Part shown: in pieces, positions 8,177 to 15,314 of the stretch
Layout: each line of letters starts with the position of its first letter
Position numbering within the stretch: the first letter of the stretch is position 1
Source of the DNA: Ensifer sesbaniae
Lineage (GTDB): Bacteria; Pseudomonadota; Alphaproteobacteria; Rhizobiales; Rhizobiaceae
Reading direction: 5' to 3'
NCBI RefSeq assembly: GCF_013283665.1
Contig: NZ_JABEKU010000002.1
Coordinates: 1,114,863-1,178,862, forward strand
DNA: 64,000 bases
Position numbers and translations under genes: made by a program
Notes under the pieces: generated by a model
The model's database searches: none
Seen by the model: the letters and a program-made list of their open reading frames with translations, nothing else
Told to the model about the DNA's origin: nothing

Positions 8177-9262
8177 ATGTCCATCGCCATTCCGTCCTTC
8201 AAGGTCGAAACGCGGAGCGGAACCTCATCGCTTGCAGCCTTGGCGGCATTTGCCGGCCTTGCGCTCGCGATTGCAGCTCCCCTCGTCGTGTCCCGCGGTG
8301 TCGTGCAGGATCTCTTCTTCATCCTGACCACGCTGGTGCTCGCGCAGAACTGGAACCTGCTTGCCGGCTATGCCGGGCTGATCTCGGTCGGTCAGCAGGT
8401 TTTCGTCGGCTTTGGCGCCTATGCGATGTTCGGTGCGGTCATTCTGGCTGGCCTCGATCCCATCGCCGCCATTCTGATTGCCGGCGCTCTTTCGGCACTT
8501 CTTGCCATTCCGACAGCCTTTTTCACCTTCCGGCTGCAAGGGCCCTATTTCGCCATCGGCACCTGGGTGGTGGCCGAGGTGGTGCGGCTGCTGCTTGCTC
8601 AATGGAAGGCGCTCGGCGGCGGCACCGGCACCTCGCTGCCGCGCGATGCCACGCGCGATATGATAGGCGTTGACCTCATCCGCGACCTCTTCGGCATGAA
8701 GGCGGCCGCGGCCAGCGATGCCCTCACCTATTGGATCGCACTCCTGTTGGCGCTCGCGACTATCGGCTTCATCTACCGCCTGCTGCGCAGCAAGCAGGGG
8801 CTCGGCCTTGCCGCCGTGCGCGACAACGAGCAGGCCGCCCGGGCCGTCGGCGTCGACGCCCGGCGCATGAAGGCGCTGGTCTACGTGGCGACGGCGTTCG
8901 TCACCGGTGTGGCCGGTGCGCTGATCTATGTGCAGAAGGCGCGCATCTCACCGGACGCGGCCTTTTCCGTCACCGACTGGACGGCCTATGTCATCTTCAT
9001 CGTCGTGATCGGCGGCATTGGCACCATCGAAGGGCCGATCGTCGGCGTCGTTCTCTTCTTCCTGCTGCAGAAGCTCTTTGCGGATTTTGGCTCCTGGTAC
9101 CTGCTGGTCCTTGGCGTCATCGGCATCCTCGTCATGCTCTTTACGCCGCGCGGCCTCTGGGGTCTGTTCTCCGATCGCACCGGCATCCAGCTCTTTCCGG
9201 TCCGCCGCACGTTGATCGGCGGACCACCCGCACACACGCCTAAGGGAGGACCAAATGGCTGA
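8177..9262 (+). CDS. LIV-type ABC transporter inner-membrane permease (LivM-like)
   Basis: A 361-residue permease, the second membrane subunit. It shows the LivM opening (LVLAQNWNLLAGYAGLISVG), the long hydrophobic core and the loop RDNEQAARAVGVDARRMKAL that contacts the ATPases. An in-frame extension to 8024 only overlaps the LivH-like gene, so ATG at 8177, ten bases after that gene's stop, is chosen. The last eight bases overlap the monooxygenase start. Confidence 0.92.
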   Translation: MSIAIPSFKVETRSGTSSLAALAAFAGLALAIAAPLVVSRGVVQDLFFILTTLVLAQNWNLLAGYAGLISVGQQVFVGFGAYAMFGAVILAGLDPIAAILIAGALSALLAIPTAFFTFRLQGPYFAIGTWVVAEVVRLLLAQWKALGGGTGTSLPRDATRDMIGVDLIRDLFGMKAAAASDALTYWIALLLALATIGFIYRLLRSKQGLGLAAVRDNEQAARAVGVDARRMKALVYVATAFVTGVAGALIYVQKARISPDAAFSVTDWTAYVIFIVVIGGIGTIEGPIVGVVLFFLLQKLFADFGSWYLLVLGVIGILVMLFTPRGLWGLFSDRTGIQLFPVRRTLIGGPPAHTPKGGPNG

Positions 9263-11009
9263 CATCACAACCGACGTACTCATCATCGGCACGGGGCCGG
9301 CCGGGTCCGCCACCGCCGCGCTGCTTTCGAGCTACGGCATCGAAAACATGGTGATCAACCGCTACCGCTGGCTGGCCAACACCCCGCGCGCCCATATCAC
9401 CAACCAGCGCACGATGGAGGTGTTACGCGATCTCGGCCGGGACGTGGAGGACGAAGCCTATATGTTCGCCGCCGAGCAGGATCTGATGGGCGAGAACGTC
9501 TTTTGCACCTCGCTTGCCGGCGAAGAGATCGGCCGCATGAAAAGCTGGGGCAAACATCCGGTCTCACGCGCCGAACACCAGCTTTCCTCGCCGAGCCAGA
9601 TGAACGACCTTCCGCAGACCTTCATGGAACCGCTGCTGTTCAAGACGGCTTGCTCACGCGGCACCCAGGCGCGGATGTCGACGGAATATCTCAGCCATGT
9701 GCAGGATGACGACGGGGTTACCACGACCTGTCTCGACCGGTTGACCGGCAAGGAATTCACCGTTCGCTCAAAATATCTGATCGGCGCGGATGGCGGCAAC
9801 TCGAAGGTCGCGGAGGATGCCGGACTCAGCTTCGAGGGCCGGATGGGCGTTGCGGGATCGATGAACATCCTGTTCGAGGCGGACCTGTCGCGCTACGTCG
9901 CGCATCGCCCTTCGGTGCTCTACTGGGTGCTGCAACCGGGAGCCGACGTCGGCGGTATCGGCATGGGCCTCGTGCGCATGGTCCGCCCCTGGAACGAGTG
10001 GCTGATCGTCTGGGGATACGACATCAACCAGCCGGCACCGGCCGTAGACGAAGCCCACGCGAAGAAGGTGGTGCGCGACCTGGTCGGCGTGCAGGATCTC
10101 GATGTTACGATCAAGCAGGTCTCGACCTGGACGGTCAACAATATGTACGCGACGACGATGTCGAACCGACGCGTCTTCTGCATGGGAGATGCCGCGCACC
10201 GCCATCCGCCATCGAACGGGCTCGGTTCCAACACCTCGATCCAGGATGCCTTCAACCTTGCCTGGAAACTCGCCTTCGTGCTGAAAGGTCAGGCTGGCGA
10301 AACGCTGCTCGATACCTACACCGCGGAGCGGGCACCGGTCGCCAAGCAGATCGTCACGCGCGCCAACAAGTCGATTGAAGAGTTCGGCCCGATCTTCAAG
10401 GCACTCGGCCTGCTCGATTCCATCGATCCCGTGAAGATGCAGCAGAACATGGACGGGCGCTGCCGCGATACGCCGGCGGCGGAAGAACAGCGCGCCAGCA
10501 TCCGCAAGGCGATCGCCGCAAAAGTCTACGAGTTCGACGCCCACGGCGTCGAGATGAACCAGCGCTATCGTTCGGATGCGATCGTTACCGATGGTCAGCC
10601 CGAGCCGGTCTTTACCAAGGACCCAGAACTGCACTTCCAGCAGACCACCTGGCCGGGGGCCCGGGTTCCGCATGCCTGGGTCTTTTCGAATGACGGCAAG
10701 AAGGCCTCGACGCTCGATCTCACCGGCCACGGCCGGTTCACCGTGCTCACCGGGATCGGCGGACAGGGCTGGATTGAAGCGGCGAAGGTCGTCGGCCACG
10801 AGCTTGGTGTCGATATTGCGGCCCACGTCATCGGCGCGCGGCAGCATTGGGATGATTTCACCGGCGACTGGGCCGCACTCAGCGAAGTGCGTGACAGCGG
10901 CATCGTTCTCGTGCGTCCTGACCATCATGTCTGCTGGCGCTCGAAAGGGCTGCCGGCAGATCCCGTCGCAGACCTTCGCCGGGTCATGACATCAGTCCTT
11001 GGGAGGTGA
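9255..11009 (+). CDS. FAD-dependent phenol-type hydroxylase (TfdB/PheA family)
   Basis: A 584-residue class A flavoprotein monooxygenase, predicted to hydroxylate a phenol such as resorcinol or a substituted phenol and so supply hydroxyquinol. The FAD-binding GxGxxG is at residues 12 to 17 (GTGPAG), the DG motif is in YLIGADGGNSKVAEDAG, and the second FAD motif is RRVFCMGDAAHRHPPSNGLG. A C-terminal thioredoxin-like domain, as in phenol hydroxylase and TfdB, fills about residues 440 to 584. The family is self-contained, using NAD(P)H directly, so no separate reductase is needed and none is present. The gene overlaps the transporter gene upstream and lies three bases before the second dioxygenase. 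The exact phenol is not readable from sequence. Confidence 0.88.
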   Translation: MADITTDVLIIGTGPAGSATAALLSSYGIENMVINRYRWLANTPRAHITNQRTMEVLRDLGRDVEDEAYMFAAEQDLMGENVFCTSLAGEEIGRMKSWGKHPVSRAEHQLSSPSQMNDLPQTFMEPLLFKTACSRGTQARMSTEYLSHVQDDDGVTTTCLDRLTGKEFTVRSKYLIGADGGNSKVAEDAGLSFEGRMGVAGSMNILFEADLSRYVAHRPSVLYWVLQPGADVGGIGMGLVRMVRPWNEWLIVWGYDINQPAPAVDEAHAKKVVRDLVGVQDLDVTIKQVSTWTVNNMYATTMSNRRVFCMGDAAHRHPPSNGLGSNTSIQDAFNLAWKLAFVLKGQAGETLLDTYTAERAPVAKQIVTRANKSIEEFGPIFKALGLLDSIDPVKMQQNMDGRCRDTPAAEEQRASIRKAIAAKVYEFDAHGVEMNQRYRSDAIVTDGQPEPVFTKDPELHFQQTTWPGARVPHAWVFSNDGKKASTLDLTGHGRFTVLTGIGGQGWIEAAKVVGHELGVDIAAHVIGARQHWDDFTGDWAALSEVRDSGIVLVRPDHHVCWRSKGLPADPVADLRRVMTSVLGR

Positions 11010-11012
11010 TCC

Positions 11013-11906
11013 ATGGAAGCGCATGAGAAAGGCTTCTTCACCGAAGAAAACTCGATCGAGGTCGTCACCGGCCGCAACAGGAACGCCAAGGACGAACGGC
11101 TGAAGCAGATCATGGAAGTGGTCACGCGCAAGCTGCACGAGGCGGTGCGGGAAATCGAGCCGACGCAGGAGGAGTGGATGGAGGCCATCCTCTTCCTCAC
11201 ACGCACGGGGCAGATGTGCAACCAATGGCGGCAGGAGTTTATCCTGCTGTCCGACACGCTCGGCGTCTCGATGCTTGTCGATGCCATCAACAACCGCAAA
11301 CCGTCGGGTGCCTCGGAAAGCACCGTGCTCGGGCCGTTTCACGTGCAGGATGCGCCGGAGCTCGAGATGGGGGCCAACATCTGCCTCGACCAGAAGGGCG
11401 AGGAGATGGTCGTCGGCGGACGCATCCTCGACACCGAGGGCAGGCCAATTGCCAATGCGCTGATCGACGTCTGGCAAGCCAATGACGAAGGCTTCTATGA
11501 CGTGCAGCAGAAGGGCATCCAGCCGGAATTTAATTTGCGCGGCGTCTTTCGCACAGGGCCTGACGGCGAATATCGGTTCCGGGCGGTAAAGCCGAAATAC
11601 TACCCGATCCCGAATGACGGTCCGGTCGGTCAGATGCTGGAGCATCTGGGCCGCCACCCCAACCGCCCGGCCCATCTCCACTACATCATCAAGGCCGACG
11701 GGTACGAGACGCTTATTACCCACATCTTCGATCCAGATGATCCGTATATCCATTCGGATGCGGTATTCGGTGTGAAACAGAGCCTGCTCGCGACCTTCCG
11801 GCACGTTGAGGACCCGGCACGCGCCAAGGAATACGGATTCTCCGACCGCTTCTGGGAAGTGAACCACGACTTCGTGCTGGCGCGGTCAAAGGGCGGCACC
11901 CGCTGA
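11013..11906 (+). CDS. Intradiol ring-cleavage dioxygenase, hydroxyquinol 1,2-dioxygenase type (copy 2)
   Basis: A 297-residue Fe(III) dioxygenase with the same architecture as the enzyme at 2587. The iron ligands fall at the same positions: Tyr162 (GFYDVQQ), Tyr196 or Tyr197 (PKYYPIPNDGP), and His221 and His223 (RPAHLHY). The second Tyr in the active-site loop and the LGPFHVQDAPELEMG segment resemble characterised hydroxyquinol 1,2-dioxygenases more than the first copy does. GGGAGG lies just before the ATG at 11013. The two copies differ at well over half of their positions, so this is not a recent duplication. They may split the work between hydroxyquinol and a substituted catechol. Confidence 0.88.
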   Translation: MEAHEKGFFTEENSIEVVTGRNRNAKDERLKQIMEVVTRKLHEAVREIEPTQEEWMEAILFLTRTGQMCNQWRQEFILLSDTLGVSMLVDAINNRKPSGASESTVLGPFHVQDAPELEMGANICLDQKGEEMVVGGRILDTEGRPIANALIDVWQANDEGFYDVQQKGIQPEFNLRGVFRTGPDGEYRFRAVKPKYYPIPNDGPVGQMLEHLGRHPNRPAHLHYIIKADGYETLITHIFDPDDPYIHSDAVFGVKQSLLATFRHVEDPARAKEYGFSDRFWEVNHDFVLARSKGGTR

Positions 11907-12074
11907 CACGATCCAGGAACCACTACCTTGCCGAGGTGATCCGGAAAAGTACCGTCGCTCAGGCCGCGGGCCCTTCCGCGGCACAACCACGCCGAGCACT
12001 CTTGGCGCGCCGTGCCTTGGACGCGGAAGCAGGCCGTCTTCGGAATGCGCCCACGCAAGGGTGAGGTTCCGCCT

Positions 12075-12170
12075 TGGCGGAAGAGAGTGGGAGTCGAACC
12101 CACCAAGGACCGTCTGTCAGCCCCTCCCGGATTTGAAGTCCGGACATGCCACCGGGCATGCATCTCCTCC
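12075..12170 (-). tRNA. selC: Selenocysteine tRNA, anticodon UCA
   Basis: A 96-nt tRNA on the minus strand with the hallmarks of tRNA-Sec. It has an 8-bp acceptor stem (GGAGGAGA with TCTCTTCC, one G-U pair), a long D stem (six pairs closing on a CGGT loop), the anticodon stem CCGGA/TCCGG around loop CTTCAAA with anticodon TCA at 12136-12134, a long variable arm, and the T arm GTGGG-TTCGACT-CCCAC. Discriminator G and CCA are encoded at 12078-12075. It decodes the UGA in fdoG. A second, truncated 5' half lies at 15344-15383 inside selB, so this copy appears to be a composite made by island insertion. Confidence 0.95.
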
Positions 12171-12225
12171 AAACATTTGACTTCTATTGTCTTTTCTCTT
12201 TGGCGATCCACCTCGACATAAGCCT

Positions 12226-12503
12226 TTAATTCAGCAAAGCCGCTTGGTTTGCACTCGTGAACATGACCGTATTCTCGTCGGTCGTGGCGTCCCATACGCC
12301 ACTCTCAACCCCGCCCGCTACAGACAACTGAATATACCCATTGGTGAAGCCAGCCTTTTTGAACTGCACCGCCGTTATGCTGCTAAACGGGATGCTCTTT
12401 TCACCGGACAGTCCATGCGCAAGGAACGCGAGCGCCCCCTTGCGCTGTATAACCAGCTTGTCCTCGAAAATTTCGATCACCCCCCGACGCCCTGCAACTT
12501 CAT
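12226..12503 (-). pseudogene. DUF4429-like small protein with frameshift in a G6 tract
   Basis: The minus strand encodes EIFEDKLVIQRKGALAFLA and IPFSSITAVQFKKAGFTNGY, the core of DUF4429 (a short PH-like domain of unknown function). In its own frame the reading starts at a GTG at 12480 and lacks the usual N terminus. An ATG at 12503-12501 in another frame reads MKLQGVGG and would join it exactly if the six-G tract (complement of 12480-12485) had one more G. The normal C-terminal helix is missing too. So this is probably a broken gene, or a sequencing or slippage site. It lies 55 bp from the selC end of the island. Confidence 0.55.
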
Positions 12504-12619
12504 GTTAGCCCCCCCACGCTCTACAACCATGATGGTGCAATGCTCTCACAGCGCAAGTTGCAGTCAAGGCTTATTTAGCCTTCTCTAAATTTTAACGTGT
12601 GTTATCGTCCGGCGGGAGG

Positions 12620-12703
12620 GGGGTCAATTACTTGGACTGGGAGCGGTGGTTCTGTTCTGAGGAGGCGGCTCACGAAGCCGGGTGGAGAAGAGCCTACAAG
12701 TAG
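12620..12703 (+). pseudogene. C-terminal relic of a thermonuclease-type (SNase) protein
   Basis: The plus frame ending at the TAG at 12701-12703 reads ERWFCSEEAAHEAGWRRAYK. This resembles the C-terminal ERWFCSEAEARAAGWR tail found after the nuclease domain of rhizobial thermonuclease homologs. Nothing resembling the nuclease domain precedes it, so at most this is a short relic. The match is from memory and short. Confidence 0.35.
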
Positions 12704-12785
12704 TCATCAGGAGAACATGCCGCCCCATCTGGTGCAAGATTTGGTCGGGCGGATCGGCCCTGTAGTGCGGCGCATCCATGACGAT

Positions 12786-12986
12786 CTACTGGGACAGCAA
12801 GAAGCTGCTTTCGGATTGGCTGCTCTCGATTTCGAAAATCTCGCGCTTCAGACGCGCAATGTGCGCATACGAATACTGCGCATCCTCTAACAGCATACCG
12901 GCTCGGTCTTCCGCGAATTTCGCCTGGCGGCGATGGTTGTCGATCTGCGCCAATTTTTGTTTGATCCGAGAATCGTCCCTGGTCAT
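12786..12986 (-). CDS. Small hypothetical coiled-coil protein
   Basis: A 66-residue charged protein with a heptad-like helix (IKQKLAQIDNHRRQAKFAED) and no cysteine-rich or membrane segment. A good Shine-Dalgarno (GGGAGG) lies about seven bases before the ATG at 12986. I do not recognise the family. It is one of the few apparently intact genes inside the selC island. Confidence 0.5.
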   Translation of the reverse strand: MTRDDSRIKQKLAQIDNHRRQAKFAEDRAGMLLEDAQYSYAHIARLKREIFEIESSQSESSFLLSQ

Positions 12987-13257
12987 TCCCAGCCTCCCTG
13001 GAAAGCGCCCTGGGCCGACATCTTAGACGAACAGCGAAGTTTGTCGATTTACCCATCCGGCGGATGCCGCTTCAACCCTTTCGGATAGTGGCTTTCGCCA
13101 ATCGTGTCGGAGGGAAAGGGGCGGCGCGACCCGTAAGGTAATTTCTGGAGCACATTGGCAGACTAGAGCTTTTCCTTCAGGACGACGGCACTTTGAGGGA
13201 ACATGCTTCCGCGATCAGTTATCGGCTTCGGTCATAGGAGAGGAAAGGGTCGTCCGC
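12987..13257. other. Intergenic stretch in the selC island, no gene seen
   Basis: No frame of either strand shows a plausible protein, RNA or repeat here. The last 30 bases carry the Shine-Dalgarno AGGAGAGG for the next gene. Confidence 0.4.
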
Positions 13258-13470
13258 ATGGCGTTCAATGATGATGAGTACGTGTCGGCCTGGCAGAATG
13301 GTGGAAGCACCGCGGTTGAAGACTTGCTCCGTGAACGTTGCCCAGATGATGATGCTAGAGTCCGAGTGCTGCCGCGCCTCGATGATCTCGGTACGTGGGA
13401 TATTCTGTGGCACCGGTCGTCGGATACGGGTGAGCTCGACTACGGAATAGTTCGATCCCATCTCGGCTAG
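13258..13470 (+). CDS. Small acidic hypothetical protein
   Basis: A 70-residue acidic protein (opening MAFNDDEYVSAWQNGGST, later LGTWDILWHRSSDTGELDYG). A Shine-Dalgarno AGGAGAGG lies upstream of the ATG. The opposite strand has an 87-residue open frame over the same bases, but the plus-strand protein has the more natural composition. Function unknown. Confidence 0.45.
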   Translation: MAFNDDEYVSAWQNGGSTAVEDLLRERCPDDDARVRVLPRLDDLGTWDILWHRSSDTGELDYGIVRSHLG

Positions 13471-13480
13471 ACGATGCAAC

Positions 13481-13503
13481 AAAAAAGGCCGGATGATCCG
13501 GCC
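13481..13503 (-). terminator. Rho-independent terminator, minus direction
   Basis: Read on the minus strand, GGCCGGATCATCCGGCC (13503-13487) forms a seven-pair GC hairpin with a three-base loop, followed directly by six T residues (13486-13481). It would end transcripts coming leftward from the broken membrane-protein gene at 13738-14255. On the plus strand no T run follows. Confidence 0.7.
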
Positions 13504-13737
13504 CTTCCGTGATCTCCTCCCGCCGCTGCCAGTACATCCGTGGTCAGCAGGCGAGAGGGACCGTATGCCTCCAATATAGGCGTGATTGAAATTTATTCAA
13601 ATCGGAAATCAAAAGGCCTCGCCCTGCAGCGGCAAATGCTCGGGCACACGCGTTCGCCCTTGTCTTGATGCAGGCGCCACGCTGGACGGCGGAAATCGGC
13701 GTCCCACGCAGAGATTTTGAGAGCAATTGACGAGACG

Positions 13738-14255
13738 TCACGCGTTCTGAAAGGCAGTTACAACAGCGTTCCGCCCTTTCACAACGGCTTTCCTGGGAGC
13801 CCAATGCCGACGGCCAAACGTCTCTTCAAAACCGACATCGACGAGCGGCTCGTCGCGTAGACTTTCATGGCGAAGCGTGAAGTAGGCGGTGAAGCTCTCA
13901 CCCACGCCGATTTTCTTCGGAAGACCGCCGCTGAACATTCCGGGTGTGTGATCTTCTCAATCGGAAAATCGTGAAGGGGGTTCAGTATAAAGAGCTGAAC
14001 TTTCTTGAACCATCTCTTGCGAGAACGGTCCACCGCCAAGTAGAGCGTAACATTCCCCGGCCCGAGATTTGTCGCAAGCAAGGAGATGACCTTGAATCCG
14101 TCATCACTGCCGCCAATAATCGTATTAACGGAGAAATGAACGCTGACTTTGGCCTTTGGATAGATAAACTTCGACCAAACGTTCCAGATAAAGCACGCAA
14201 GAGACACGAAAAACGAGCACAGGCTTATGACTAACGCCCAATCGGCAGTGGTCAT
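13738..14255 (-). pseudogene. Frameshifted small membrane protein
   Basis: Starting at ATG 14255 the frame reads MTTADWALVISLCSFFVSLA and CFIWNVWSKFIYPKAKVSVH, one N-terminal membrane helix followed by a soluble beta-rich region (VISLLATNLGPGNVTLYLAV). Near 13935 the sense continues in another frame (MFSGGLPKKIGVGESFTAYF, ending at 13738), so a one-base indel in the ACACACC stretch has broken it. Intact relatives seem to be short membrane-anchored proteins of unknown function. Joined, it would be about 171 residues. Confidence 0.5.
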
Positions 14256-14393
14256 CCTCTCGACGCTGCTCACGCGAGCATCTTGCCCCGCCTCGAAGCG
14301 GTTGACCGTGTTTGCTCCCACACCCGCCTTTTGTGCGAGTTCCTGGGTGCTCCAATTGAGGGCTGCACGCCCCATTCGACACTGATTTGCAAA
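14253..14393 (-). pseudogene. XRE-type helix-turn-helix fragment
   Basis: Upstream of, and in frame with, the membrane protein start, the minus strand reads QCRMGRAALNWSTQELAQKA then GVGANTVNRFEAGQDARVSS, a clear Cro/C1-type helix-turn-helix of the short rhizobial type. It stops being recognisable exactly where the membrane protein's ATG begins and has no good start codon. It looks like a gene fragment fused by recombination to its neighbour. Confidence 0.5.
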
Positions 14394-14649
14394 TCCGCGA
14401 TCGCCTCGAAGCTCACATAGAGCGGGTGATTGCTCTGCTCGATGAGATCGACGGCGCCCCGACCTTGAGCCGGCGCTTGCCTGGCCCTTCCACGGCCCGC
14501 AGTGGCTTTCCGAGGCCGGTATCGCTGACGATGACCGGGAATGGGAGGACGAGCGGGAATGGGACCCCGCGGAGATGGGCATCGCTGATAGCGACGGCGC
14601 AGCCGAACAATGGCCGGGATTTGGTCTGGCCGGGAGCTACACACTATGA
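14387..14649 (+). pseudogene. Conserved small rhizobial protein, one-base deletion
   Basis: From TTG at 14387 the plus strand reads QIRDRLEAHIERVIALLDEI, the N terminus of a common rhizobial hypothetical family. About 14455 the sense moves to the next frame: DLEPALAWPFHGPQWLSEAG, then DREWEDEREWDPAEMGIADS and GAAEQWPGFGLAGSYTL, stop at 14647-14649. Restoring one A in GGCGCCCCGACC gives IDGDPDLEPALAW, the usual family text. The gene is broken by a single deletion. Function of the family is unknown. Confidence 0.6.
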
Positions 14650-14909
14650 GCGCGATCAGCAGAAGACCCTCTTGGGCGGCCCTGCAGGTACGGCCGGTGG
14701 CGTCATCGGTACCGCCATTCCCTTGCCGGCGCCGGCCGCGGTCGACGATCCTGTTATGACGCCGGAGGAACGCATGCAGGCAGCGATCGAAGAACTGCAG
14801 GCTGCGGACTCTGTCGCGATACCGAGCGTGAAGCGGTGGCGGATCTGATCCCGAGCACGGCTGCCCGCTCATTGTGACAGCATTCACGTTCTGAGGGGGA
14901 GGATGGGAG

Positions 14910-15188
14910 ATGGATGGCCTATCAACCCTCCAAGCCCTTATAGACGCCCATAGGGCCGCTATGGGGCGCTATGACAGCCTTCCAGGCGGTGATGTGCCTG
15001 ATGACATCGCCGCCGAGATGATGCGAACCGGTGGGGCGCTGTGCTCCTACCGGCCGGCGACGATCGAAGGAGTCCATTTCAAGGCCGCCCACATGGTGAC
15101 CTGTGACGCGTTCGTCGGCGGAGAAAATGGAGATCCAGATTTTACGCACCTGCAGTTGGTGAGCGGGTTTCTGCCGGCGACACCGTGA
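14910..15188 (+). CDS. Conserved hypothetical rhizobial protein
   Basis: A 92-residue protein (STLQALIDAHRAAMGRYDSL near the start, then a segment YRPATIEGVHFKAAHMVTCD). GGGGGAGGA lies shortly upstream of the ATG at 14910. It resembles small plasmid and island proteins of rhizobia with a helical N terminus, but I cannot name a function. It is apparently intact. Confidence 0.55.
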   Translation: MDGLSTLQALIDAHRAAMGRYDSLPGGDVPDDIAAEMMRTGGALCSYRPATIEGVHFKAAHMVTCDAFVGGENGDPDFTHLQLVSGFLPATP

Positions 15189-15218
15189 ACAGCACGGGAA
15201 CATCATTGCTACCATTTT

Positions 15219-15236
15219 GCTACCCAACGCGGTAGC
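15219..15236. repeat. Short hairpin with direct half-repeat near island end
   Basis: GCTACC-CAACGC-GGTAGC forms a six-pair stem. GCTACC also occurs at 15208-15213 as a direct repeat. It lies about 110 bp inside the right island boundary and could be an integrase accessory site, but nothing proves this. Confidence 0.3.
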
Positions 15237-15314
15237 ACCGACCGAAATCCAATAACACGATCTAACATAGGGGGCAACGATAACGCCGGAGCTTCCGGCA
15301 CTTTGAAGGATGGG

